From Ancylostoma caninum (Eukaryota; Nematoda; Chromadorea; Rhabditida; Ancylostomatidae), in the NCBI GenBank assembly GCA_037903475.1, contig JBAJFG010000384.1:2805001-2869000 (forward strand): DNA of 64,000 bases, in the 5' to 3' direction. Numbering within the stretch: the stretch's first letter is position 1; every line of letters starts with the position of its first letter. Shown in pieces: positions 53,801 to 64,000 of the stretch. The notes under the pieces were generated by a model that worked only from the letters and a program-made list of their open reading frames with translations, was not told the DNA's origin and did no database searches. Position numbers and translations under genes: made by a program.

Positions 53801-55538
53801 TTCAATTTACAGCAGTTAACACTGTGCTAAATACAAAGATCCTAAATAGTAATGTAAACAGTTGTTACCCTCTAGCTGTATATGACCGTAGAAAGGTCCC
53901 TTCTCGTCATCATTTTTGACAGCGTTGTTAAAGTTCAAGCAGTGTAAACATTATCTTGCGACATTCTTTGTATGTGTAGGCATGGTCATCCTTCTTAGGT
54001 GTTCATTTGCTGGCAATGTTAACGCTGTCATAACTGTGAGTTTTGTTTAGAGTTACATGATATGTATTATGGAAATGCGTTTTCATTCAATTTCTTCCGC
54101 TACTTCACCTGCTTTGCCTAGTGCATGTGGTTATTTTGCCAGGAAAATATAGCCTTTTAACATGATAGCACTCAAGTCCACGGATCCAGAAATTCACAGA
54201 AATAAAACACGAATAACATTTAAGTTCTCATCATAAAAACATCGTATCGCAATGTATGTGAGGTGATACATCGTCAAAATCATCGAATTTGAAATCATTA
54301 TTATGTCTTCTGGAGCGCACTGAAGACGTCTACATGACCAAGGATTTCTAAAGCGGCGAACAATATGTATATATAGTCTGTTAGCTCAGAAAGGGCCGAT
54401 GGAGTGACTTTGTCTGCAACTAGATCCCAGCACAGTGTCGGCAACATATCTAATTTTCACACTGTAAGTTTTGATATGTATGTGGCGTGATTCCTTTCAC
54501 TTTGATGTTACCTCAACTGCCACTTGGTAAAACCTCCTTCCGAAGCACCTTGCGGCGTTCTTCCATCGTGGGGGTGGAACCAGTGCGGTCGTAACTGCAG
54601 ACAAAGTCACTCCATCGACCCTCTGTGAGCTAGCAGACTACACCATGAATGAAGCCTGGAATGAATTCCCATGAAGTCTCATAAAGGAATGACAAGACTT
54701 TTCGAGAAGGGTGAAGAAAGGCAAGCTGGAGCAAATTGTAACCATTTTGAAGATTGTTCCGTTGTGCGCGAACATATTTGTTTTTGCATGTTCAGTTATA
54801 TAAAATCCCTATAAAATAAGGAATAACTCTAAACCCGTTCCATGAGCTCTCGTCACCCCATATGTACATACAGTCATACCATATACAGTGAACGTCAATG
54901 GCGGTGGCCCATACGCGGCCTTGAAAAATACGCCGCGCAACCGCGCCGCAAATGACGTTTTCTGCTGCTGTAATGCTGTATTCAGCAGTTTTTCTACTAG
55001 AATTTAAGGATTTTCGACCAAATCGAGAAGAAAGAGACTAGAAACAGCACCCCGGCAACAGACGACACCCGGCGCATGCGACGCGGTCGCTCTGCGTCTT
55101 TCTCGGGAGCCGCGGATGGGCCACCGCCATTGCACCCTCATCATCAATGTCAGTACCATCATTGCTCTCGCGGGACACTTCTTGCGGTACTTCTGCTAGA
55201 TTTCAATTTCCTTCCAAACTCACCTTGGCATTCACATGTCCCGGCCCAACGACCATCTCACACACTATCTTCTCTTTCGAAGCGAACACAGCTCTAACCT
55301 AGAGAACTGCAAACCATCAAATGTTGAGAACTACTGACCAAGAATACGGCTAGAGGATGCTCACATCAGCTCCGGTTCGGTTGAAATTCGTGAGCGTGGA
55401 AAGGCTGTCGAACTCTGCCTTCAGGTCGTTCAGCAACGCGTCGGTTGTTCCGTTGGCCTTCTTCTCACATTTGACTTCGACGCTGCTCGAAGCAGTTGAT
55501 GTGCTATTTCCTGTGCACAACTCCCTTTCCACTACCAT
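50638..55538 (-). CDS. ACOT13: ACOT13/THEM2-like acyl-CoA thioesterase, four exons
   Basis: Coding exons on the - strand: 55,538-55,365, 55,298-55,224, 53,341-53,232 and 50,833-50,638; all junction phases agree (0, 0, 2). The product is about 184 residues, against 140 in human ACOT13. The core FASKEKIVCEMVVGPGHVNA, GTLHGGQTASLTDIVTARAV and YMHPVKLGDVIEITAHVLKI matches the hotdog-fold PaaI-type thioesterase family, which cleaves medium- and long-chain acyl-CoA and in mammals is associated with mitochondria. Positions equal to human Asn50, Gly57, Asp65 and Ser83 are all kept (N81, G88, D96, S114). The N terminus has an extra 30 or so Ser/Thr-rich residues. A splice acceptor (CTTATTGCAG) lies 12 bases before the ATG, suggesting trans-splicing. 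Introns 2 and 3 are 1.9 and 2.4 kb and hold MITEs. Confidence 0.9.
51401..51791. mobile_element. TTAA-flanked MITE in ACOT13-like intron 3
   Basis: TTAA at 51,397-51,400 and 51,792-51,795; ends AGGCAGTGTATTACCTCG and inverse. Same family as 11,803-12,205 (shared GGTCTTTAAACCCTATTTTT). Confidence 0.85.
51825..52030. repeat. Degenerate CCGCACATG repeats
   Basis: Repeated words GATCCGCACATGCC, ACCCGCACATGACC and CCTGCACATGCTC occur in a loose series within intron 3. Period is irregular. Confidence 0.45.
53232..53341 (-). CDS. ACOT13: ACOT13-like exon 3, catalytic segment
   Basis: Between the acceptor GGAGGTTTACAG and the donor GAG|GTATGT. Encodes GTLHGGQTASLTDIVTARAV and ASIELSV; contains the HGG turn and the catalytic Asp. 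Confidence 0.93.
53401..53469. repeat. Hairpin close to ACOT13-like exon 3 acceptor
   Basis: ACTTGTGGTATGGCGTGGGC pairs with GCCCACGCCATGCCACAAGT across a short loop. CCTCA lies on each side (53,394-53,398 and 53,471-53,475), suggesting a small insertion with a 5-bp duplication. It is 59 bases upstream of the exon on the - strand. Confidence 0.65.
54376..54638. mobile_element. TA-flanked MITE, GTCTGTTAGCTC ends
   Basis: Ends GTCTGTTAGCTCAGAAAGGG and inverse; inside, GTGACTTTGTCTGCAACTAG pairs with GCAGACAAAGTCAC. A cleaner relative of the 28,466-28,885 element. Lies in ACOT13-like intron 2. Confidence 0.75.
54893..54960. repeat. Fragment of dispersed 290-bp repeat
   Basis: CGCGCAACCGCGCCGCAAATGACG and neighbours resemble the left part of the copies at 7,380 and 49,150. 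Confidence 0.45.
55224..55298 (-). CDS. ACOT13: ACOT13-like exon 2
   Basis: Between the acceptor CAGTTCTCTAG and the donor AAG|GTGAGT. Encodes 25 residues including KEKIVCEMVVGPGHVNAK, exactly contiguous with the GTLHGG of exon 3. Confidence 0.9.
55365..55538 (-). CDS. ACOT13: ACOT13-like exon 1 with start codon
   Basis: The ATG at 55,538-55,536 follows the acceptor TTATTGCAG by 12 bases. Ser/Thr-rich head (TGNSTSTASSSVEVKC) and then LLNDLKAEFDSLSTLTNFNR, which aligns with the first helix of THEM2. The donor GAT|GTGAGC ends the exon in phase 0. Confidence 0.8.
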
Positions 55539-55550
55539 ATCTGAATACGA

Positions 55551-56700
55551 CTGCAATAAGGTGCTAGCGCAAAGGGAAAGTCAGCAGGTAAAAGCACGAG
55601 ACTGCCCAGTGCATATGTGTACATGAAATAATTAATCAAAAATTATACTGCGTTGAAACACGCTTAGGGCAATAAAAAAAGGAAAAGGCGGTGCCATTAA
55701 AAAAAACATCTAACGACGGGTATGCACAACAACACAGTATACGTGTAAGTTCGAAAACAAAGATAGAAATCTACTAGCAAAGCGCACGTAGAAATGTGAA
55801 CAACAGCTACAAAACCAGTACTTTTTTTCAGTAAGTTGATGCTTGGTACGTAAATACAATAAATGAATCTGCACGTGCTGTCAGAACTGGAGAGAAATTT
55901 ACTCAATTTCTACAAAAAACCACCGAAGAAACACTCAGAAAATAGCAGAAATTCCGCCCGCTATTTCTCTACAGCACAAGTCCGACGAAGAAGAAACTAT
56001 AAGGAAGCGCTACGAACGTTCCGATAAGGAAAGGACAAGGTACACATCTCACCGCTACCAGATGTCTCTTCCTAAAGGAGGCCAATCTTTTTTTTTGTTA
56101 CGGTCATGATTGACAATGTTCACCGTAACAATGTTCCATGTGACGGGTCACTGTTCTCTTTCTTCGAAAACGGATTCTGAGAGGTCGAAGATCTCACTAA
56201 ACCCTAATTTAGCACCAGCACCAACATGAAAGGTTCAGTCCGCTGAGCGGGCATTCTTACCGTAATTTCTGAGCATAGTGTCTCGAAACAACACTCTCTG
56301 AACTGAAAAACGGCATCAATAGGTGGCTGGACGTTTGGCAGACCCTGATCACCCAGTTGATTGCCTTCAATGTGGTTATGTAAAATAAAATGTGGTTGTA
56401 CACCACATATTATTTTATAGCCGGATATTACGATAAGACAATCTGCTAACCGACTGAACTTTTCTTCTTGTCTTAGCACAGCGAGTTATTTTGTTTTTGT
56501 TTGCTAATTGAAGAAGGAAGTGAGTAGATTAAGTGATTAATTAGATAAATGGGATGAAACCAGAGGAATGGGAGCTTTATTCCATATACACCAACATAAC
56601 AGTTATTGAGATGCTGGTTATTCGTGAAAAAATCACTTTTTAGGCTTGTGTGGACACATTTTCTTCTTGCAAAATTCAGTAGTCGCATTTCCATGCACAT
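55551..56700. other. Upstream of ACOT13-like gene, no gene seen
   Basis: Should hold the promoter or outron of the thioesterase gene on the - strand. No distinct element or second gene was recognised. Words TGTGGTTATGTAAAATAAAATGTGGTTGTA form a short direct repeat near 56,370-56,399. Confidence 0.35.
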
Positions 56701-56701
56701 A

Positions 56702-57548
56702 TAGTTGTGGCCACATATTTAGCATCCTCACGATGTTGGACCACAGAATGTTTTGCATATCTCGGCCCAAGTACGAGCATTCAAAACAAAGTGCTTCCTT
56801 ACTGTTGCTCACCACGAGCTTAGAATCAGTTGGAGCTGGATTAAAAAAGAAAATGCCAATTTCGTCGGTTGTTCTCTAGATATAGAATCTTTGTTCTACC
56901 TGTGGAGAGAGGTGAAGTCGTGATTTGAATTGAGCCCTCTTCTCCTCAACATTTGGCTATGAACGCTATTAGCGCACTCTCCGTACCAGCTGGAGCCAGG
57001 GACAGAAACGAACAAATTTGTCGAGAATTTCATTTTATTGAATCTGAAGAATAAAGTAAACTTTGTTATTTTCCCATGAGCACCAGAATGCCTGCCAGTA
57101 GCGCAAATCAGAGAAAAATCCACAGCCGAAGTGTATGTTCCCCCTTTGTGTTCACCACGAATCCTTTTTATCGCAATTTTTAGCTATGTGGGCGGCTCGT
57201 GTCTTCCATGAGGTGAAAAGCTACGCATCCAAACTAGTGTAGCAAAACGAGCACTGAAAAAAAGGGAATAAAATCACACTGTCCCTTGCCTCGATGGAAT
57301 CGAGAAGGAGAGGAACGAAAATATTTTCAAAAGCACTTCATTATAGCCCTAAATACAAAGAATGGGTGCGAATCTATTCAAAAACATTTCCTTGAGGAGT
57401 AGAATAGAAGCAAGAAGGTCAATATTATGCACTATCATATTCTCGAGTACTGTCGTGATAGTTCACTCCAAGCGTGAAATACGGATTTTATATTTTCGTC
57501 AGCTGATAGCCCAAAATTGACAGCGTGCTGAACATGTGGCCGCCACAG
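56702..57548 (-). mobile_element. Tc1-like non-autonomous element, copy B
   Basis: Left end AGTTGTGGCCACATATTTAG, right end inverse of CTGTGGCGGCCACATGTTCA, TA at both sides. It aligns in reverse orientation along its length with 33,609-34,489. Confidence 0.7.
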
Positions 57549-59364
57549 TATGTATAAAATTAAGCCTCTCCGGAAGCAGCGACCACATGGGAGAGCTACG
57601 ACGGCCACCAGCTGCTTGCACATGTATGAGGATCTTAATTTTTTACCGATATTAAGTGGAATTAGATGGGAGTAAAGCAGATTTTCGATCCTTTTTTCTT
57701 TTATGAAGCCCGCCATTTTCAGACAAGATCCACTCAAGTATGGTCATGACGGCCCCACCCTACCAGAGCTGCTCAAACTATGTACAGCAGATTCTCAACC
57801 ATGTGACGAGATTTTTTCCTGAAGCGATATTTCTCCTAGAAGCGAATATCTCTATACTCAAAGCGATTAGATCAGCGCATTCTCCCTGGTTGCGGTACTG
57901 GTGTTGTTAGAATGTTTGGAACCGAATAGAAACCAAATAATTTTGTTACCTTAACTAACAATGTGAGAAACAAAAGAATTGAACATTCAGATACTCGAGA
58001 ATGAGAAAACTCTAAAGCTCTTCGCTCCTCTAATGCAGCATTACATTGCTCTCTAATGTTGGAACATTCGAATTTTCCGCTTATTCACTATTCGATATTC
58101 TAAAGAAAAATGATTAGATTTCGAAAGCATGGAAAATTCGAATGTTCTAACATGAGAGTGCTACATGAGAGAGAAGAAAAGCTTTCGGGCTTTCCCATTC
58201 TCGAATACCTGAACGGTTTAGTTGTTTCCTGGAATATTAATTCAAGTGAAAAAAGTATTTCAGCAGATTTCCCGTCAACACTTCCGATGCATCAGAAGAT
58301 TAACCATAAAGCTATAGAGTGGAGACACAGTCAGCACTCACTCCTAGAAGACACAGAAGATAACAATTTTTTTTGGCCATTCAGTTAGGAAGGATGCTAC
58401 TGTTGCTCAGGAGTAGCAATTTCTCCTCACTATGCATCTCGAAGGGGGTTCAAAAGAATCTCAGCCTTATGTAGCGGACAACGGTCAGAAAGTGTAGATG
58501 TAACCCAAACAACTGCATGCATGTTCACGTCATGCGTGGTTCTTGGAATTATCATAACCTCGAAGACGTTCACGTCTATGTACTGGGGGTGGCATATTTG
58601 TTTGATCGCCTTCGAGGACGCTTAAAGAATGTATGTGAATAAATGAAACGCTTTTGCAACGAAACTGACTTCGGTTTGTAGGCCATCCAGCTGAATAGTG
58701 GTGGCAACCAATGAGTCGTCTTTTTTTTTGTTACGGATTCCATACAAAAAGTCAACTGATGCTATCGAAGAGGTCTGGATAAGTTCTAATTACGTTTGAG
58801 GAAAAAATCTTGCTCGGGGACTGTTACCAAGAAGATTTGAAGGAATAGAAGGAAAATTCAACAATTTTAGACTAACACAACAGGAAAACCAGCCTCTATT
58901 TTATCACCAACGACTCGTTCAAAGAACAGGGAAAGCACCGTTGTCGTTATCGGAACACGTCAAAATGATACTGAGGAACTCCGATTAGGAGACGCTCCAA
59001 AAGAAAAACAACAACAATAACAATTGACATTCCAATCACTCAATCGAGTCATATGTAGACCACGGAGGTCAAATCTCACCAATTACTATACTAGTGAGCG
59101 TACGTATGCTTTCCTTCTCTGGACCATTTACAATTTTCGACATTCAAAACGTTTCCTCTCCGCTTTTCGTCATTTATAATTTAAAGGTTAGAAAATTTGA
59201 GAAAGGCTGGAAAACAAAGGGTACGTGAGGACTTCAGTCGTGGTCCAGAATTTCACGAAAGGATAGCCTTTTTCCTAATTTCACCCTGGAAATTCGCTTC
59301 AGTTTTCTCAAGCTCCCTATTATTTTAATCAGCTATGAATGACAACAAAGGAAGTATGTATAAT
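57549..59364. other. No gene seen
   Basis: Contains a small inverted pair GGAACATTCGAATTTTCC/GGAAAATTCGAATGTTC (58,061-58,081 and 58,128-58,148). An open frame at 58,110-58,388 overlaps it and has no splice or family support. Confidence 0.35.
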
Positions 59365-62265
59365 ATCACTATATAGTAAAACTCATCTGTTTGTGTGTTT
59401 GTCTGTAATCGCTTATATCTCACGATCCAGAGGACAAACACACATGAAACCTATACCGTTCGACTCAGAATTGTGCCCTCCTGTGCAACGTCAGGGTCTT
59501 TTGCCGTTTCCGAGAAAAACGATTTTATCGATTTTTGGCCCCCTATCCCCATCACTATATAGTAAAACTCATCTGTTTGTGTGTTTGTCTGTAATCGCTT
59601 ATATCTCACGATCCAGAGGACAAACACACATGAAACCTATACCGTTCGACTCAGAATTGTGCCCTCCTGTGCAATGTCAGGGTCTTTTGCCGTTTCCGAG
59701 AAAAACGATTTTATCGATTTTTGGCCCCCTATCCCCATCACTATATAGTAAAACTCATCTGTTTGTGTGTTTGTTTGTAATCGCTTATATCTCACGATCC
59801 AGAGGACAAACACACATGAAACCTATACCGTTCGACTCAGAATTGTGCCCTCCTGTGCAACGTCAGGGTCTTTTGCCGTTTCCGAGAAAAACGATTTTAT
59901 CGATTTTTGGCCCCCTATCCCCATCACTATATAGTAAAACTCATCTGTTTGTGTGTTTGTCTGTAATCGCTTATATCTCACGATCCAGAGGACAAACACA
60001 CATGAAACCTATACCGTTCGACTCAGAATTGTGCCCTCCTGTGCAACGTCAGGGTCTTTTGCCGTTTCCGAGAAAAACGATTTTATCGATTTTTGGCCCC
60101 CTATCCCCATCACTATATAGTAAAACTCATCTGTTTGTGTGTTTGTCTGTAATCGCTTATATCTCACGATCCAGAGGACAAACACACATGAAACCTATAC
60201 CGTTCGACTCAGAATTGTGCCCTCCTGTGCAACGTCAGGGTCTTTTGCCGTTTCCGAGAAAAACGATTTTATCGATTTTTGGCCCCCTATCCCCATCACT
60301 ATATAGTAAAACTCATCTGTTTGTGTGTTTGTCTGTAATCGCTTATATCTCACGATCCAGAGGACAAACACACATGAAACCTATACCGTTCGACTCAGAA
60401 TTGTGCCCTCCTGTGCAACGTCAGGGTCTTTTGCCGTTTCCGAGAAAAACGATTTTATCGATTTTTGGCCCCCTATCCCCATCACTATATAGTAAAACTC
60501 ATCTGTTTGTGTGTTTGTCTGTAATCGCTTATATCTCACGATCCAGAGGACAAACACACATGAAACCTATACCGTTCGACTCAGAATTGTGCCCTCCTGT
60601 GCAACGTCAGGGTCTTTTGCCGTTTCCGAGAAAAACGATTTTATCGATTTTTGGCCCCCTATCCCCATCACTATATAGTAAAACTCATCTGTTTGTGTGT
60701 TTGTCTGTAATCGCTTATATCTCACGATCCAGAGGACAAACACACATGAAACCTATACCGTTCGACTCAGAATTGTGCCCTCCTGTGCAACGTCAGGGTC
60801 TTTTGCCGTTTCCGAGAAAAACGATTTTATCGATTTTTGGCCCCCTATCCCCATCACTATATAGTAAAACTCATCTGTTTGTGTGTTTGTCTGTAATCGC
60901 TTATATCTCACGATCCAGAGGACAAACACACATGAAACCTATACCGTTCGACTCAGAATTGTGCCCTCCTGTGCAACGTCAGGGTCTTTTGCCGTTTCCG
61001 AGAAAAACGATTTTATCGATTTTTGGCCCCCTATCCCCATCACTATATAGTAAAACTCATCTGTTTGTGTGTTTGTCTGTAATCGCTTATATCTCACGAT
61101 CCAGAGGACAAACACACATGAAACCTATACCGTTCGACTCAGAGTTGTGCCCTCCTGTGCAACGTCAGGGTCTTTTGCCGTTTCCGAGAAAAACGATTTT
61201 ATCGATTTTTGGCCCCCTATCCCCATCACTATATAGTAAAACTCATCTGTTTGTGTGTTTGTCTGTAATCGCTTATATCTCACGATCCAGAGGACAAACA
61301 CACATGAAACCTATACCGTTCGACTCAGAGTTGTGCCCTCCTGTGCAACGTCAGGGTCTTTTGCCGTTTCCGAGAAAAACGATTTTATCGATTTTTGGCC
61401 CCCTATCCCCATCACTATATAGTAAAACTCATCTGTTTGTGTGTTTGTCTGTAATCGCTTATATCTCACGATCCAGAGGACAAACACACATGAAACCTAT
61501 ACCGTTCGACTCAGAATTGTGCCCTCCTGTGCAACGTCAGGGTCTTTTGCCGTTTCCGAGAAAAACGATTTTATCGATTTTTGGCCCCCTATCCCCATCA
61601 CTATATAGTAAAACTCATCTGTTTGTGTGTTTGTCTGTAATCGCTTATATCTCACGATCCAGAGGACAAACACACATGAAACCTATACCGTTCGACTCAG
61701 AGTTGTGCCCTCCTGTGCAACGTCAGGGTCTTTTGCCGTTTCCGAGAAAAACGATTTTATCGATTTTTGGCCCCCTATCCCCATCACTATATAGTAAAAC
61801 TCATCTGTTTGTGTGTTTGTCTGTAATCGCTTATATCTCACGATCCAGAGGACAAACACACATGAAACCTATACCGTTCGACTCAGAATTGTGCCCTCCT
61901 GTGCAACGTCAGGGTCTTTTGCCGTTTCCGAGAAAAACGATTTTATCGATTTTTGGCCCCCTATCCCCATCACTATATAGTAAAACTCATCTGTTTGTGT
62001 GTTTGTCTGTAATCGCTTATATCTCACGATCCAGAGGACAAACACACATGAAACCTATACCGTTCGACTCAGAATTGTGCCCTCCTGTGCAACGTCAGGG
62101 TCTTTTGCCGTTTCCGAGAAAAACGATCTTATCGATTTTTGGCCCCCTATCCCCATCACTATATAGTAAAACTCATCTGTTTGTGTGTTTGTCTGTAATC
62201 GTTTATATCTCACGATCCAGAGGACAAACACACATGAAACCTATACCGTTCGACTCAGAATTGTG
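59365..62265 (+). repeat. 186-bp tandem array, 15 full units plus a partial
   Basis: Units start ATCACTATATAGTAAAACTC at 59,365 and every 186 bases to 62,155. They are almost identical; variants are single bases such as CAATGTC/CAACGTC, TTTGTT/TTTGTC, GAGTTG/GAATTG. Because 186 is a multiple of three and one frame lacks stops, a frame of about 1,000 codons runs through, with a 62-residue period. No start context, splice site or known domain supports translation. Each unit contains TTTGTGTGTTTGTCTGT and TTTTATCGATTTTTGG. Confidence 0.97.
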
Positions 62266-62304
62266 TGCAAACAATTCTGAGTCGAACGGTATAGGTTTCA
62301 TGTG
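62231..62304. repeat. Perfect 33-bp fold-back at array end
   Basis: CACATGAAACCTATACCGTT onward (62,231-62,263) is repeated as its exact complement at 62,272-62,304 around an 8-base loop. It ends the array and is built from the array's own sequence. Confidence 0.92.
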
Positions 62305-62639
62305 CGAATCTTTTCGTCTACAACGAGAAAAACAAGGAAGAGTTGTGCTCAGTGACTGAATCCTTGGGGGTCTCTCCGCGTGCAATCAAGAGTTTTGGAA
62401 GGGGTTGGGTGGGGAATTTATTTTCCTATGCAAGACTAGGCGATTACCAAAGCAACACAGTTTTAGTACACCTATATATACCAACTTGCTATAGCAACAT
62501 GATTTAGAGTGCACAAGCATACCGCTTAACTTCTTTCTGTGAGTGGACGAATGGACGAATAATCACGGCACTACTCAACTTTACTGGCCCCAAAATCTTC
62601 AAAGATTTTTTTGGCTGGGACTTTCCATAGAGGGGGAGG

Positions 62640-62960
62640 GGGTTGTCTGAGGTGCTGAGCACGAATATCGTATCCATTTTGCACCATAACCCCATTTTTG
62701 CATGGGTTACGGTAGGTGTACGGTAGGAAATTGAGAGAAAATGCCGATATCGGGTAGAAAACGGAGGTGGCTTGCAAAAATAATGGTGGTTTTCGTCGTC
62801 GGCGTCAAAAAACCCCACAACGCAACATTTGAAAGGGTTCCTTGAAGTACCATATCTACAGTACATCTACCGTAACCATTAAAAAATAGGGTTATCGTGC
62901 AAAATTTATACGATGTTCGTGTTGTGCACCTTGAAAAACCCCCCTACGTGAAGTTTCAGC
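62640..62960. repeat. Fold-back repeat, GTAACC family copy
   Basis: GAGCACGAATATCGTATCCA and CCATAACCCCATTTTTG are inverted at 62,880-62,930. CCAAAATCTTCAAAGA and its complement near 62,588 and 62,970 extend the fold-back. Relatives at 2,600 and 17,790. Confidence 0.6.
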
Positions 62961-63098
62961 CAAAAAGTTTTTTGAAGATTTTGGGGCTATGTAAAGTTGA
63001 ATAGCTCACTCCTTTCCGAGTGGGCTACGTTTCGATCGATTCTGAGTGAATCATCTGGACACATTTAACGAAAGAATGATGCAAACATCAATTATACA

Positions 63099-63246
63099 CA
63101 ACAAGTGCTCCGGCTCGCTTACGGCGAGCTTCGCAACTGTATGCTTCATCCGTTTTGACGGATGGAAAGTAAAGGTAGCTGAGTACCAAGGTCCCGCGAA
63201 GCGGGCAAGTGCGAGACTCGCCGGAGGCGAGTCGGAGCACTTGTGT
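63099..63246. mobile_element. Small TA-flanked fold-back MITE
   Basis: Ends CACAACAAGTGCTCCGGCTC and the inverse (GAGTCGGAGCACTTGTGTA), with an inner GCGAG hairpin on each arm. Overlapping frames on both strands come from the palindrome. Confidence 0.7.
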
Positions 63247-63500
63247 ATTAGTAATAGTGATAGTAATTTAATAGTATGTATAATTTTTTGCTTTGATGTT
63301 TTCACTGATGTGAATAGTCCAGCGACCCAAAGATGCATTTCACATTTCCACACACACTGTTTTGCAACAAAATATTGGAATATAGAGAGAGCACTCTTTC
63401 TCGTGCATTCAACGGTCTTGAGAACCCGGTTCTCTACGGAGCGACATGCCGAGTTCAGATTTTCACTAGACATCAAGAATCAAAAATGACAGAACACATA

Positions 63501-63698
63501 TAGGAAGCTCCAAATGTCCGCAGTCAAGAGGGGCGTGGCCACGACGCGGCTTTAGGCAGAGATACAGGCGCTCTGCATGCTGCCACTGGTTGTCGCAGAG
63601 TCAGAGAAACCAGAGGCAGCACAGAGAGGGCCTGTGTCTGATCAAGGAGACGCGCCGTGGCCACGCCCCTCTTGACTGCGGACATTTGGAGCTTCCTG
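63501..63698. mobile_element. CAGGAAGCTCC-family MITE, copy 3
   Basis: 198 bases, TA-flanked; same arrangement as copies at 2,391 and 19,706. The left terminal base is T rather than C. Confidence 0.85.
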
Positions 63699-64000
63699 TA
63701 CGTGTAGTGTCGGCCAGAGTTGTGTAACCTTTGCATAGGATTTCCCTGCGTCACGTAAGTTAGAGCTAATCTCCGAAGTTCCATTTTTTTGTGGAGATTT
63801 GTAGACTTTGATGCAACAAGGGAGCCCTTTCCTCAAGGAGAACTATTCAACAAAATGGAGTTTCTTTACGTTTCTGTGGTTTCTTTACGTCTGCATCCTA
63901 GATTGGTGTCACAACTCTCGCAGAGCTTTGAACTTAAGTGCTTCACACTAGCAGGAGTTATCCAAAATTTCTGATGGGTACGCTGAAACTGCCACTTTAC

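Noticed and set aside
59365..62265. CRISPR-like array
   Set aside because: The whole unit repeats, there are no unique spacers, and the window is eukaryotic.
59339..62359. 1,006-codon frame with 62-residue repeats as a secreted repeat protein
   Set aside because: It follows from a 186-bp tandem array of non-coding type; no start context, splice site or known domain. Kept only as an array observation.
63046..63489. 147- and 141-codon frames on opposite strands
   Set aside because: Both overlap a fold-back MITE and have no splice or homology support.

Overview
This window is eukaryotic and almost certainly from a nematode. Exons are small and end in short TTTCAG-like acceptors and GTGAGT/GTAAGT-like donors. 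One conserved gene carries a 51-nt intron. Two start exons begin at acceptor-like sites a few bases before the ATG, as expected for spliced-leader trans-splicing. An interstitial run of the nematode telomere hexamer TTAGGC lies near 48.6 kb. The heavy load of hairpin transposons suggests a strongylid (hookworm-like) parasitic genome, but the species is an inference.

The genes are few and spread out. Gene A is on the + strand, runs from about 1.0 to at least 32 kb and possibly to 35.3 or 44.7 kb, and was assembled here from more than a dozen short exons with mostly matching phases. Its product is serine-rich, acidic in the N-terminal half and basic further on, and I do not recognise it. The second gene is a 76-residue ZNF706-type protein (4F5-like N terminus plus one C2H2 finger) at 46.09-46.37 kb on the + strand, with two exons. 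The third is a four-exon hotdog-fold acyl-CoA thioesterase of the ACOT13/THEM2 type on the - strand (50.64-55.54 kb), with all four known active-site positions kept.

Most of the rest is mobile DNA. A nearly intact Ty3/gypsy LTR retrotransposon (35,530-43,718, - strand, 472-bp LTRs differing at 2 positions, 4-bp ATAG duplication) lies between gene A-like exons. Around it are at least five families of TTAA-flanked fold-back elements, three of which sit end to end sharing TTAA sites at 9.75-12.2 kb. There are also several TA-flanked mariner/Tc1-like MITE families, a degraded mariner transposase, an 0.85-kb Tc1-like element in two inverted copies, a long-TIR element in two copies, a tRNA-derived SINE pair, and possible Helitron-related sequence.

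Three tandem arrays stand out: a 1.1-kb ATGTGTGT/GT microsatellite (47.18-48.30 kb), a 118-bp repeat (22.48-22.93 kb), and a 2.9-kb array of fifteen near-identical 186-bp units (59.37-62.27 kb) that ends in a perfect fold-back. Long reading frames in these arrays follow from repeat periods and are not evidence of genes.
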